Part shown: piece by piece, positions 6,052-14,660 of the stretch
Layout: each line of letters opens with the position of its first letter
Numbering within the stretch: position 1 is the first letter of the stretch
DNA from: an uncultured Parabacteroides sp.
GTDB taxonomy: Bacteria; Bacteroidota; Bacteroidia; Bacteroidales; Tannerellaceae
Reading direction: 5' to 3'
DNA: 64,000 nt
Assembly: GCF_905196875.1 (NCBI RefSeq)
Contig: NZ_CAJJWO010000015.1
Span: forward strand, 21,668-85,667
Made by a program: the position numbers and the translations under genes
The notes under the pieces: model-generated
Databases searched by the model: none
What the model was told of the DNA's origin: nothing
What the model saw: only the letters and a program-made list of their open reading frames with translations

Positions 6052-9051
6052 ATGTTAAAACAATTGGATATGCATATTGAATATAAGAAATTAAGACTCA
6101 GAGCGGTATGGCTATTGGTCGCTTTCGCTTTTTTGTGTTTGCCGCAGGCTAAAGCGGAAACGGTAACAGAGGTTAATATTAATAACTATTCTGGCAATAC
6201 ATATGAAATTTCTACTGCCGGTGATTATAAGATAACCGGTAGTGATCAGACCTCTAAGAATATAAAAGTAAATGTTGACGGTACTGTCAATATCACTATT
6301 GAGAATGTAAATATATCGATGAATGGCTCTAATGGTGCTCCTTTCGATATTACAAAAGGTACGGTAAATTTGACGCTTAGCGGGGAGAATACGCTGGTGG
6401 TAACAGGAAATAGTAAAGCCGGATTGCGTGTAGCTCAAAATACTTCGCTGACGATTACGGAAGCGAGCAATGGGAGTTCTTTGAGGGCACAGGGACATCA
6501 AGGTTCTTATGCGTATGGAGGTGCCGGGATTGGCTCAAATAAAGGAGAAACAGCCGGAGCAATTACAATAAATGGCGGTACAATTCGGGCAGAACATGGC
6601 GATTGTGCGGCTGGTATTGGGGGAGGAGACAGTGGCTCTGCTTCTTCTATCACTATCAATGGTGGGCATATTATAGCTATAACTCATCATGCAATGTATG
6701 ATCCGGCCTCTATTGGAGGAGGGGGAGGTGGTAATGGTGGAACAATTTCAATTACCGGGGGGACGGTTATTACATTGTTTGAAGGAGGAGGTATTGGTGC
6801 TATTGGACATGGGGCAGGAAAATCAACTACTTCTGTCACCATAACTGGAGGTTCTGTTTCTTATGATCCCACTATTCGATCGGTAACTCCGACTAATGGC
6901 TCAACTAATGTGGTAAAAAAAGAAATCAGTAGTTTACCTGCCAATGCAAAGATAATATCATTGACAGGAGCCGACTCTTATGCTTGTAAAGATATGCAAG
7001 CCGATGAAAATGGAAAAGCATATTTGTGGTTACCGGAGGGTTCTAATCCGGTTGTTGATAAATGTAGTGTTGATGGTAAAACGTATTATCATCAGGTAAT
7101 AGAGACTACTGTTAAAAAAGATGGTAGCATATGGAATGACCATAATAAAACATTTACCGTAAAGAAGGATAATTCAGGCTCTACTATAAGTGGAACTGCG
7201 AATGTGTTTTATCTGGAAGATGGAAGTTATACTGTTTATGCCAATGGGGAAACGACTAATCAGACATTTACAGTATCGGGTTCTGCTTCACAGAGTGTTA
7301 CGGTGAATTATTATACTGTAACTTATAACACCAACGATGGAACAGCTTCTTCAACGGCTAAAGTTTATCCGGCAGGAACAAATATAACGACTGAGAGTGA
7401 AGTTAACCCGAACCGCAACTACTATACTTTTAAAGGATGGGGAGAAACAAGTAGCGCAACAGTGAAAGTAGAAACTATTAGTAATATTAGTGAAGCAAAG
7501 ACGCTTTATGCAATTTGGGAACCAGTAAGTTTTACAACAAAGAGCTTTGCGAGTCCTGATGCTACCTACGGAACAAGCTACGAACATACTTTTACTGCGA
7601 ATGAATTATCGGATGATATAAGTAATGCCGGAGGTTTAAAAGAGTTGGCTTTGAAAGGCGTCAATACATTACCTGACGGCCTTGCCCTTTCCGGCCTTAA
7701 AGTTTCGGGAACACCATCAAAAGTAGATGAAACAGGCAAATCGCTTACCTTTATTGCAACAGCTACAAATGATGTAACAAAGGAGGTCACCATAACTTTT
7801 AAAGTCAAGAAGGCCACGCTGACGGTTACCCCGGCTGCCGGACAATCCATTTATAATGAGGAAGTCGCAACTTATGAACCTGCTTTTACTTCGACAGGAA
7901 CCGTTAGTAGCGAAACAGCCGCATTTACCGGTAAGTTGGCGTGGAATTCGAGTACTAAGGTATTTTCTCTCGGTTCTCTGACTTTAAAAGATAACGGTAG
8001 CTTTAAGAAGGATAATTACGAATTGAAATTAGCTGCTGAACCGGGTACTATCGATATCAAAACAGAAGAACTATCTGCTACGCCATCCGCGTTATCCGGT
8101 GAAAACGGTTGGTGTACCGGTGATATCACCCTGAAAGCTCCCGACGGTTTTCAAATAAAAGCTAACACCCAGGCACGTGTGTCGGAAGATTGGACAACTT
8201 CTATCGTAATCACTAAAGAGGGTAGTTATGACTACTCTTATTCCCTGCTACGTGACGGACAAACAATGCCTGTTGAAAAGACCTTCCACGTTCAACTCGA
8301 TAAAACTCTTCCGTCTCTGACCTTCACCACCAGCAATCTGAGCTATACGCTTACCTTTGGTGACGGTGCGAATGGTAGCGGTATTGCCAAACTGCTGGTA
8401 GATGGTCAGGAAGTAACGCTGGTAGTCGATGCAACGACTTACAGCAATGCCTCTACAGCCGGTCTTCATAAAGCCAGCGTTTTCGATAAGGCAGGCCATG
8501 AGTCGAAGGTGGAATTTACCTTGCAGGAAAAGGAAGATGATACGCCACCTTATATACCGCCTTACGAGCCGTCCGAAACTAATACTGTTTCCCTTCCGGC
8601 AGTGGAAGGTGCAATCACCGACCCGATTGCCGGAGAGTATGAGGTGGAAGCATGGGGTAGCTTCCGTTTCTATCTGACTGTGGATAAAGGATACGAGCAA
8701 TCCGAACCTGTGGTGACTACTGACCGAGGTGAAACCATCACGCCGCGTAATAGTGACGGTGCTTACATCGTGAAGTATGTGCGCACCGACGTGCAGATAA
8801 GGATCGACGGTATCGTAAAGAATCCTGCCCCGGTGGCTAACGAGACAATAGTAGCCGATGGTGTGGAAGTTCGTACAGCCGACGGTTGCCTGTATATACG
8901 TGTCGCCGCCGAGGGCCAGGCTGCAGTATATAGCTTTAGCGGACGATTACTGAAACAGGCGCGTCTCCTTTCGGGAGAAACCTGCTGGCAATTCCCTTCC
9001 GGCGCTTATATTGTGGAGGTGAACGGTAAACGTTATAAAGTGATGTTATAG
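6052..9051 (+). CDS. Large secreted surface protein with beta-helix, InlB-type repeat and C-terminal sorting-like domain
   Basis: A 999-aa protein with a signal peptide ending at about residue 36 (LPQAKA). Residues about 40-290 are Gly/Thr/Ile-rich short repeats (ITINGGTIRAEHGDCAAGI, ITGGTVIT), consistent with a right-handed beta-helix or DUF4353-like carbohydrate-binding region. About 423-492 is an InlB/Listeria-Bacteroides repeat (VTYNTNDGTA ... FKGWGE ... LYAIWE). Ig-like and MBG-like domains follow to about 830, then a linker rich in Pro (DDTPPYIPPYEP). The last 75 residues (ADGVEVRTADGCLYI ... GAYIVEVNGKRYKVML) look like the DUF6383/Por-type C-terminal domain frequent in Parabacteroides. 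An adhesion or matrix-binding role is inferred. An alternative start is the ATG at 6070. Confidence 0.75.
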   Translation: MLKQLDMHIEYKKLRLRAVWLLVAFAFLCLPQAKAETVTEVNINNYSGNTYEISTAGDYKITGSDQTSKNIKVNVDGTVNITIENVNISMNGSNGAPFDITKGTVNLTLSGENTLVVTGNSKAGLRVAQNTSLTITEASNGSSLRAQGHQGSYAYGGAGIGSNKGETAGAITINGGTIRAEHGDCAAGIGGGDSGSASSITINGGHIIAITHHAMYDPASIGGGGGGNGGTISITGGTVITLFEGGGIGAIGHGAGKSTTSVTITGGSVSYDPTIRSVTPTNGSTNVVKKEISSLPANAKIISLTGADSYACKDMQADENGKAYLWLPEGSNPVVDKCSVDGKTYYHQVIETTVKKDGSIWNDHNKTFTVKKDNSGSTISGTANVFYLEDGSYTVYANGETTNQTFTVSGSASQSVTVNYYTVTYNTNDGTASSTAKVYPAGTNITTESEVNPNRNYYTFKGWGETSSATVKVETISNISEAKTLYAIWEPVSFTTKSFASPDATYGTSYEHTFTANELSDDISNAGGLKELALKGVNTLPDGLALSGLKVSGTPSKVDETGKSLTFIATATNDVTKEVTITFKVKKATLTVTPAAGQSIYNEEVATYEPAFTSTGTVSSETAAFTGKLAWNSSTKVFSLGSLTLKDNGSFKKDNYELKLAAEPGTIDIKTEELSATPSALSGENGWCTGDITLKAPDGFQIKANTQARVSEDWTTSIVITKEGSYDYSYSLLRDGQTMPVEKTFHVQLDKTLPSLTFTTSNLSYTLTFGDGANGSGIAKLLVDGQEVTLVVDATTYSNASTAGLHKASVFDKAGHESKVEFTLQEKEDDTPPYIPPYEPSETNTVSLPAVEGAITDPIAGEYEVEAWGSFRFYLTVDKGYEQSEPVVTTDRGETITPRNSDGAYIVKYVRTDVQIRIDGIVKNPAPVANETIVADGVEVRTADGCLYIRVAAEGQAAVYSFSGRLLKQARLLSGETCWQFPSGAYIVEVNGKRYKVML

Positions 9052-9084
9052 CATTTGAATGACCGGAGACGGGCTAAAAAGAAG

Positions 9085-9116
9085 AGGGGATCATTGCAAA
9101 ATGATCCCCTTACTTC
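9085..9116. terminator. Intrinsic terminator between convergent genes
   Basis: AGGGGATCATT (9085-9095) and AATGATCCCCT (9100-9110) form a perfect 11-bp stem with a GCAA tetraloop, between the surface-protein gene (+) and the regulator gene (-). The downstream T-tract is weak on the + side; AAAAAG on the left gives T's for the - strand. Confidence 0.75.
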
Positions 9117-9139
9117 GTTTGATAAGTATGGTTCTTACT

Positions 9140-9748
9140 TTAGGCCTTGTTGATATCGCTAAGCTCTACCAGCTTGTTCACAATCGCATACACCGTGAGG
9201 GCGCTGGCACTATGTACCTGCAACTTGCGGGCGATATTCCTTCTGTGTGTAATAACGGTGTGAGTGGAGAGGAACAGACGGTCGGCGATCTCGCGGTTTG
9301 TCATGCCTTTTACCACGCAGACAACGATTTCTTTTTCGCGGGCACTCAATGTTTGTTGTTCGTCACCATCGCCGTCTTCCTCCGATTTGGCATGGAGCCG
9401 TTCCAGTTTAAGCCCGATCTCGTCGGCACTGTCGAGGATATTGATGTGGTCGTCGTAATAACGGATCAGGGAATGGTCGATAGGAGCATAGAGCATAGCC
9501 ACACATTTCATATTCGGGCAACCTGTCATTTCTTTCAGGTGGGGGATCGTGAAATAGCCCGGAATAGAAGGATTGATGATAAGGATATCCGGCATATATG
9601 TCCGGAGATCCTCAGTAAGCGACTCGATAGTCGTTATTTCAGAAAACTGGATACGCAAGCCGCCTGGCAAGCGTTTCAGTATTGTTTCCAGTCCGTTGCG
9701 GACAATGGCGGAGGGTTCGGCAATAACGATTTTCAGTGTGGTGCTCAT
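9140..9748 (-). CDS. LuxR/NarL-type regulator with pseudo-receiver domain (cassette copy 1)
   Basis: A 202-aa protein with an N-terminal receiver-like fold (about 5-110) and a C-terminal LuxR helix-turn-helix (about 135-200: LSAREKEIVVCVVKGMTNREIA, then STHTVITHRRNIARKL). Where NarL-type receivers carry the phospho-accepting Asp, this one has Asn (about residue 59, in DILIINPSIPG), so classical phosphorylation is unlikely. It is 6 bp from the hemerythrin gene, which precedes it in the transcript, and is paralogous to 12125-12736, with near-identical HTH domains. It is plausibly controlled by the neighbouring diiron protein or by protein contacts rather than a kinase. Confidence 0.85.
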   Translation of the reverse strand: MSTTLKIVIAEPSAIVRNGLETILKRLPGGLRIQFSEITTIESLTEDLRTYMPDILIINPSIPGYFTIPHLKEMTGCPNMKCVAMLYAPIDHSLIRYYDDHINILDSADEIGLKLERLHAKSEEDGDGDEQQTLSAREKEIVVCVVKGMTNREIADRLFLSTHTVITHRRNIARKLQVHSASALTVYAIVNKLVELSDINKA

Positions 9749-9754
9749 AGGGCA

Positions 9755-10447
9755 TCAATTAATTGTTTTTTCTAAAGCTAAAATAGCGGGCATAAAGAGA
9801 TAGTCTTCCACATGATTGTGGGAAGCCAGGTCTTGCTCGGTAGCGAAGATGTCGAACAGGACGCTGTTCAACAGGTTGCTTCCGGGACCGGGGTAATATT
9901 TTATCAGGATATTCTTCAGTTCCACGATCTTCATCTCTATCTGGTCGTGACGTTTGCGGAAGATCGATATATTGTATTTAGGGTCTTTCTTCCCAGCCAG
10001 CAGGCCACGAACATACGGGAAGACCACTTTTTCTTCGTATGACATGTGTTTGTTTACCTCTTCGGCATATTCGTCGAAGAAGTTCCGGATCACGAAGGCT
10101 ACGTCTTTCGGGCATTCGTCGATTGCTTCCACCAGTTTCCTGCGCAGATGCGGCAGGCGGAAGTTGAGGAAGTAGTCGTGAGCGTTATGCAGATAGGTGA
10201 TCAGCGCATCGATAGAAAGGCATTTATTGACATCGGTGACAGGAGCGGAAATATCTTCCGTCAGGAAGTTGACCACTGTCAGGAAGGTACAGGCATCCAC
10301 ACCGTTCTGGCGGCACACCTCTCCGATATTCTTTTCTCCGAACCCTAAGGCAATTCCAAAACGACTCATCACGAGGACCATCGGATAGTTCTCGCATATC
10401 AAATCGCTCATTTTATCGGTTTCCCGGTATTTTCCGTTTTTGTACAT
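9755..10447 (-). CDS. Hemerythrin-like diiron protein, ScdA/YtfE (RIC) type (cassette copy 1)
   Basis: A 230-aa cytoplasmic protein. Residues about 35-60 (FGEKNIGEVCRQNGVD) match the ScdA N-terminal (DUF542) domain; a hemerythrin four-helix bundle follows. Candidate diiron ligands keep the RIC spacing: His90 (or His87), His134, Glu138, His167, His210 and Glu214. RIC proteins repair iron-sulfur or iron centres after nitric oxide or oxidative damage, and related bundles sense O2 or NO. It lies directly upstream of the LuxR gene and is a paralogue of 12747-13439. Repair versus sensing cannot be settled from sequence; the constant pairing with a regulator favours sensing. Confidence 0.8.
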   Translation of the reverse strand: MYKNGKYRETDKMSDLICENYPMVLVMSRFGIALGFGEKNIGEVCRQNGVDACTFLTVVNFLTEDISAPVTDVNKCLSIDALITYLHNAHDYFLNFRLPHLRRKLVEAIDECPKDVAFVIRNFFDEYAEEVNKHMSYEEKVVFPYVRGLLAGKKDPKYNISIFRKRHDQIEMKIVELKNILIKYYPGPGSNLLNSVLFDIFATEQDLASHNHVEDYLFMPAILALEKTIN

Positions 10448-10476
10448 AGGCTGTTTCTTTCTTAATTGTTTTGGTG

Positions 10477-10602
10477 TTATTGATCGTTCAACAGTTCAAA
10501 GGTAATGCTTTTTCTCCTAATGGCTTTGGTTGTTATTAATCTTTCACGTTTGTTGGGGATGTCAGCTTCTTCATCCCATATTATTGTTCTGGAGCTAACC
10601 AT
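10477..10602 (-). pseudogene. Possible truncated type II toxin remnant overlapping the antitoxin-like gene
   Basis: A 41-codon frame starts with ATG at 10602, overlaps the last 22 bases of the antitoxin-like gene and ends at 10477. It begins MVSSRTIIWDEEAD, which resembles the first strand and helix of RelE/ParE-type toxins (xxIIWxxEA). The rest (IPNKRERLITTK...) does not continue the fold, and a toxin needs about 90-110 residues. The coupled start is the arrangement usual for antitoxin-toxin pairs. Read as a decayed toxin gene; chance resemblance is possible because the match is short. Confidence 0.3.
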
Positions 10603-10832
10603 TTGGCAAATCTTTTTTTCATATCTTCATGAGAAACACCTTTCCCTGCTTTCATTCGTTCTAAGGCACGATCTATCTTTCCTTTCAACTCCGGAGAAAA
10701 GTATAGAATATCGTTTTTCTGTTCCTTTTGATCCAGTAGCTGTTCGATTTCATTGATGAGATGTTCATCAAATACAGTTTTCAGGCGTTGGATAAGCTGT
10801 TGTTTGCGCTCGATTAATGTCATATCGCTCAT
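10581..10832 (-). CDS. Small antitoxin-like protein
   Basis: An 83-aa, charged, helical protein. The N terminus (ERKQQLIQRLKTVFDEHLINEIEQLLD) and the C terminus (FSPELKGKIDRALERMKAGKGVSHEDMKKRF) follow the layout of Bacteroidetes antitoxins that precede RelE/ParE toxins, where a G-x-x-x-SHEE/D motif sits near the end. No full toxin gene follows; only the 41-codon fragment overlapping its 3' end. It sits between the RidA-like and hemerythrin genes of cassette copy 1, where copy 2 has just 25 bp, so it is an insertion relative to copy 2. Orphan antitoxin is the best guess. Confidence 0.55.
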   Translation of the reverse strand: MSDMTLIERKQQLIQRLKTVFDEHLINEIEQLLDQKEQKNDILYFSPELKGKIDRALERMKAGKGVSHEDMKKRFAKWLAPEQ

Positions 10833-10872
10833 GTTTTAAAGGTTCTGTCGCAAATATAGCAATAATAATTGA

Positions 10873-12018
10873 TTACAATGCCGGATATTCCGGTTCATCG
10901 ACGGCAACTACGGCGATGCATTCGATTTCGACCAGCCAACCGGGGCGGCATACCGGGGCACGAACGATCAGGTAAGGGATATCCGGGTGGTTGGCCTTCA
11001 TATATTGTTCGACGCGGGCAAAGTCGGCGGTATCACGTATGTAGACGATTGCTTGCATAATATCGTTTAAGTCGGCTCCGGCTTCGTTCAGCAAGGCGGT
11101 GATATTTTCGATCATGCGCTCGGATTGTTTGATCACATTTCCCGGGTGGACGATCTCACCGTATCGGTCGATACTGGCGGTACCGGAAACGAATACATGG
11201 CGGCGGTCGCCGTACGTAATGGCTACGCCCCTTTCAAAAGTCACTCCGTACTCGTATGTCCGGCTCAGATGGTCGGGAGCGTATAAGTATTGGATCTGTT
11301 CCTGTCCGATACCCGATACGGCATACGTATCCATTGTGACAAATACATTTGGGTCTTGATATCTTCCTTCTATACCGGTACTGGCGATAAAGTGCGTGTT
11401 CTCCGTGAGATTTTGTGTCGCAAATACCTCCTTGCGGGCTTTTACTACGCCCGGATAGTTGACATCTACATTCTGTACGAATATCCAGGTACGGATACAA
11501 TTCGCGGCCAGCGTACACTTGGCATCGGTCAGTTGCATGATGTAATCGCGGAAGATAAGCCGTGTCTGATATTCCGAGTTGGCGGCACGGTTGCAAAGGT
11601 TGGCACCGAAAAGCTGGCGGTAGCTTCCATGACGGGCCTCGAACAGATTGCTCGGAAGCACCTGCGTCTGTACACCTGTCTGGAGCCATGCCCAAAGGGC
11701 TATTTTAGTTCCGTTCATCGGAGCCTGTTGTACGATGGAAAGGGCGCAATATGGATTGGAACGTTCCTGTTCCATCAGTAAAGCGGTCTGATTGGTCACA
11801 TCACTCAGGAAGTAGCGACGGAATACGGCGGTCGGGTTTCCCGGAAGCTCCTCCACGCATTGCGTATAGGCTTTTAGTAAATCCTGCAACTGGGTGGGGT
11901 AATCATCCATACAGTCTGTTTGTTCGAGGATGATGTGATATTCGATGATCCCTTTTTTTGTTTCAAAGGAAGTGATCTGTACGTTAGTCTTGTTGTATTG
12001 TCTTGTTATTAGATCCAT
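10873..12018 (-). CDS. RidA/chorismatase-like protein (cassette copy 1)
   Basis: A 381-aa cytoplasmic protein. The C-terminal 150 residues form a YjgF/RidA-type domain (VFVSGTASIDRYGEIV, RMIENITALLNEAGA, LNDIMQAIVYIRD, WLVEIECIAVVAVD). The N-terminal half has its own conserved blocks (PYCALSIVQQAPMNGTKIALW, IRTWIFVQNVDVNYPGV). A long N-terminal extension plus RidA core is the layout of FkbO/Hyg5-type chorismatases and of large Rid proteins. The substrate is unknown; hydrolysis of chorismate or of an enamine/imine is a family-based guess. It is the first gene of cassette copy 1 and paralogous to 13465-14616. Confidence 0.65.
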   Translation of the reverse strand: MDLITRQYNKTNVQITSFETKKGIIEYHIILEQTDCMDDYPTQLQDLLKAYTQCVEELPGNPTAVFRRYFLSDVTNQTALLMEQERSNPYCALSIVQQAPMNGTKIALWAWLQTGVQTQVLPSNLFEARHGSYRQLFGANLCNRAANSEYQTRLIFRDYIMQLTDAKCTLAANCIRTWIFVQNVDVNYPGVVKARKEVFATQNLTENTHFIASTGIEGRYQDPNVFVTMDTYAVSGIGQEQIQYLYAPDHLSRTYEYGVTFERGVAITYGDRRHVFVSGTASIDRYGEIVHPGNVIKQSERMIENITALLNEAGADLNDIMQAIVYIRDTADFARVEQYMKANHPDIPYLIVRAPVCRPGWLVEIECIAVVAVDEPEYPAL

Positions 12019-12124
12019 GGTAGCCTGATATATATTTTTTGTTTCCCAAAGATACGGTATATCAGATTGAAGCCAAATTCTGGAATGTGAAAAGAAACCA
12101 AAAGCTGTGAGAAAATAATATTTG

Positions 12125-12736
12125 TCAGGCTTTCTTTATATCATTCAATTCAACTAATTTGTTCACAATGGCATATACAGTCAGACCGCTGGCACTGTGC
12201 ACCTGCAGTTTCCGGGCAATATTCCGGCGGTGGGTGATCACGGTGTGGGTAGAAAGATACAGGCGGTTGGCGATTTCCCGGTTCGTCATACCTTTGACAA
12301 CACAGACAACGATCTCTTTTTCCCTCGAACTTAATGTTTGCTGTTCTTCCTCCTCTTCCGGTTCGGGGGATGTTTCTTCTGCATTCAGCCGTTCCAGCTT
12401 ATGTTTCAGTTCGTCGGGGCTGTCATAAATATTGAGCAGGTCGTCATACGGGCGGAGCATGGCTTGATCGGTTGCCATGCAGGCAATAGCCAGGCATTTC
12501 ATTTCGGAGCAGCCACATTCTTCTTTCAGATGCTGTATCCCAAAATATCCGGGAAGTGAAGGGTTAATTATCAGTATTTCAGGTCGGTGCATGCGAAGGC
12601 TTTCCACAAGGCATTCAGCCGTAGCGATTTCCGTCAGCTGGATATGCAACCCCGGCAACCGTTTCAATATGGTGATCAGTCCGCAACGGATAATGGCAGA
12701 AGGTTCTGCAACGGCTATTTTTATGTTTGCGCTCAT
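12125..12736 (-). CDS. LuxR/NarL-type regulator with pseudo-receiver domain (cassette copy 2)
   Basis: A 203-aa paralogue of 9140-9748. The C-terminal HTH (LSSREKEIVVCVVKGMTNREIA onwards) is almost identical, whereas the receiver-like half has drifted. Asn again replaces the phospho-acceptor Asp (EILIINPSLPG, about residue 58). An acidic linker (EEEEEQQ) joins the two domains. It lies 10 bp after the hemerythrin gene in the transcript. Identical DNA-recognition helices with different N-terminal halves suggest that both paralogues bind the same sites but respond to different inputs; that is an inference. Confidence 0.85.
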   Translation of the reverse strand: MSANIKIAVAEPSAIIRCGLITILKRLPGLHIQLTEIATAECLVESLRMHRPEILIINPSLPGYFGIQHLKEECGCSEMKCLAIACMATDQAMLRPYDDLLNIYDSPDELKHKLERLNAEETSPEPEEEEEQQTLSSREKEIVVCVVKGMTNREIANRLYLSTHTVITHRRNIARKLQVHSASGLTVYAIVNKLVELNDIKKA

Positions 12737-12746
12737 AAATCAACAG

Positions 12747-13439
12747 TCATTTGATTGTTTTTTCAATTGCTAGTACAGCGGGAACGAAGAGGTAATCTTC
12801 TACCCGGTTATGAGAGGACAGATCTTGTTCGGTGGCAAAGATGTCGAACAGGACACTGTTTAGCAGGTAATTGTCGGGTCCGGGATAGTATTTGAGCAGG
12901 ATATTTTTGAGCTCAACGATCTTCATCTCTATCTGGTCGTGTCGTTTGCGGAAGATGCTGATATTGTATTTGGGATCTTTCACCCCTTCCTGCAGATTGC
13001 GCACATAGGGGAAGACGATTTTCTCTTCATACGACATGTGTTTATGCACCTCGTAGACATAATCGTCGAAGAATTTGGTAATCGCGAAAGCGATATCACT
13101 CGGGCAACCGGTGATCGCTTCCGTCAGTTTCCGGCGGATATGCGGCAACCGGAAGTTCAGGAAATAATCGTGTGCATTATGCAGATAGGTGATCAGTGAT
13201 CCGAGGGAAAGGCATTTGTTGATCTCGTTGATTGTAGTCGAATTCTCTTCCGAAAGAAAATTGACAACGGTGAGGAATGTACAGCAATCCACTCCGTTCT
13301 GCCGGCATACATCCCCGATGTTTTTCTCCCCGAATCCCAGGTCGATACCGAAGCGACTCATTACGAGAACCATTGGATAGTTCTCGCAAATCAAGTCACT
13401 CATTTTATCAGTCTCTTTGTATTTTCCTTGTTTATACAT
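12747..13439 (-). CDS. Hemerythrin-like diiron protein, ScdA/YtfE (RIC) type (cassette copy 2)
   Basis: A 230-aa paralogue of 9755-10447 with the same length and domain order: ScdA_N-type segment (FGEKNIGDVCRQNGVD), then the hemerythrin bundle with YLHNAHDYFLNFRLPH, HKHMSYEEK, FRKRHDQIE and SHNRVEDYLF. All inferred iron ligands are kept; the second His of the SHNH motif in copy 1 is Arg here, so the first His must be the ligand. Only 25 bp separate it from the RidA-like gene, and 10 bp from the regulator. The function is the same guess as for copy 1: iron-centre repair or O2/NO sensing. Confidence 0.8.
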   Translation of the reverse strand: MYKQGKYKETDKMSDLICENYPMVLVMSRFGIDLGFGEKNIGDVCRQNGVDCCTFLTVVNFLSEENSTTINEINKCLSLGSLITYLHNAHDYFLNFRLPHIRRKLTEAITGCPSDIAFAITKFFDDYVYEVHKHMSYEEKIVFPYVRNLQEGVKDPKYNISIFRKRHDQIEMKIVELKNILLKYYPGPDNYLLNSVLFDIFATEQDLSSHNRVEDYLFVPAVLAIEKTIK

Positions 13440-13464
13440 AGTTGTTGTATTTATGGTGTTTCAT

Positions 13465-14616
13465 TTATAAACAGGGGTATTGCGGAAGGTCTGCCGGAAT
13501 AATGGCAATACATTCCGTTTCAATCAACCATCCCGGACGGCATACCGGCGCCAGTACAATCAGGTGCGGCAGATGCGGATAGTTACTGCGGATATAGCGG
13601 TCTACTTCCACATAATCGGCCGGGTCACGGAGATAGACGATTGCCTGCATGATATCATCGATGGAGGCTCCGCCTTCCTGCAGCAATGCACTGATATTTT
13701 CCATCATCCGTTCGGTCTGTTTCAGAATATCTCCGGGATGAACGATCTCTCCCCGGTTGTCGATACTGGCGGTACCGGAAAGGAATATGTGTTTACGGTC
13801 GCCATAAGAGACCGTTGTTCCCCGTTCGAACGTAACCCCGTACTCATATGTAGGGTTCAGGTGAGTAGGGGCGTAGAGGAACCGGATTTGTTCCGGTTGC
13901 AGGCCATCGACGGTATAGGCATCCATTTGTACCAAAACGTTCGGGTCGGCATGACGACCCTCTATCCCGGTACTGGATATATAATGTGTTTTCTCCGTCA
14001 GGTTCTGAGTGATGAACACTTCTTTGCGGGCTTTTACAACACCGGCGTAATTTACATCTACATTCTGCACGAAGAACCAGGTACGGATACAATCGGCAGC
14101 CAGCGTACAATGTTGTTCGGTGAGCTGCATTACGTAGTCGTTGAGCAACAGGCGGGTCTGATATTCAGAGGTGGCAGCCTTGTTGTGTGCTCCTCCGTTC
14201 CACAAATGACGGTAACCGTTGTGTGCTGCTTCGAACATCCCTGACTTATAGGTTTCTGTCGTCATGTCGGTTTGTAACCAGACCCACAAGGCGATCTTGG
14301 TTCCGTTCATCGGAGCCTGTTGTACCACTGACAGTGCGCAATAAGGATTTTCACATTCCCGTTCGATCAGCGACTCGGCCTGATTGGCTGCATCACTCAG
14401 AAAATAACGGCGGAAAACGGCTACGGCATGATCCGCCTCCTGTTTTGTAGCCGTCTCATAAGCCTTTTCCAATCTGTTTAATTGTTCAGTGAAAGGTAGG
14501 GAAGGGTCGGTAACGGAAAACATGATATGGTATTCCGTTACCCCTCCCTTGCCTTCAAAAGAACAAATTTGAGCGTTAATGGTGTTTTGTTCGTATGTTT
14601 TTGTTTTGAATGTCAT
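13465..14616 (-). CDS. RidA/chorismatase-like protein (cassette copy 2)
   Basis: A 383-aa paralogue of 10873-12018 sharing the blocks AVFRRYFLSD, PYCALSVVQQAPMNGTKIALW, FVQNVDVNYAGVVKARKEVF and the C-terminal RidA-like domain (IFLSGTASIDNRGEIVHPGD, CRPGWLIETECIAI). It differs from copy 1 where copy 1 has IVRAPVCRPGW and this copy has IVLAPVCRPGW. It starts the six- to seven-gene - strand run that ends at 9140. A region of 44 bp separates it from the lipoprotein gene further upstream, so it may be co-transcribed or have its own promoter; I see no clear TAnnTTTG box. Confidence 0.65.
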   Translation of the reverse strand: MTFKTKTYEQNTINAQICSFEGKGGVTEYHIMFSVTDPSLPFTEQLNRLEKAYETATKQEADHAVAVFRRYFLSDAANQAESLIERECENPYCALSVVQQAPMNGTKIALWVWLQTDMTTETYKSGMFEAAHNGYRHLWNGGAHNKAATSEYQTRLLLNDYVMQLTEQHCTLAADCIRTWFFVQNVDVNYAGVVKARKEVFITQNLTEKTHYISSTGIEGRHADPNVLVQMDAYTVDGLQPEQIRFLYAPTHLNPTYEYGVTFERGTTVSYGDRKHIFLSGTASIDNRGEIVHPGDILKQTERMMENISALLQEGGASIDDIMQAIVYLRDPADYVEVDRYIRSNYPHLPHLIVLAPVCRPGWLIETECIAIIPADLPQYPCL

Positions 14617-14660
14617 TGTATAAAATTGTTTTTATATTTAATGCAATGGAGCATTAATCA

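Noticed and set aside
5868..6080. Short + frame with an eight-residue repeat (about five copies)
   Set aside because: It is the translation of the 24-bp palindromic array; substitutions follow the dyads rather than codon positions, and the frame has no signal or family. Arrays B and C, with 23- and 22-bp periods, cannot code.
9059..9775. 238-codon + strand frame over the LuxR-type gene
   Set aside because: Complement of a clear HTH regulator gene; the same type of shadow occurs over the hemerythrin genes.
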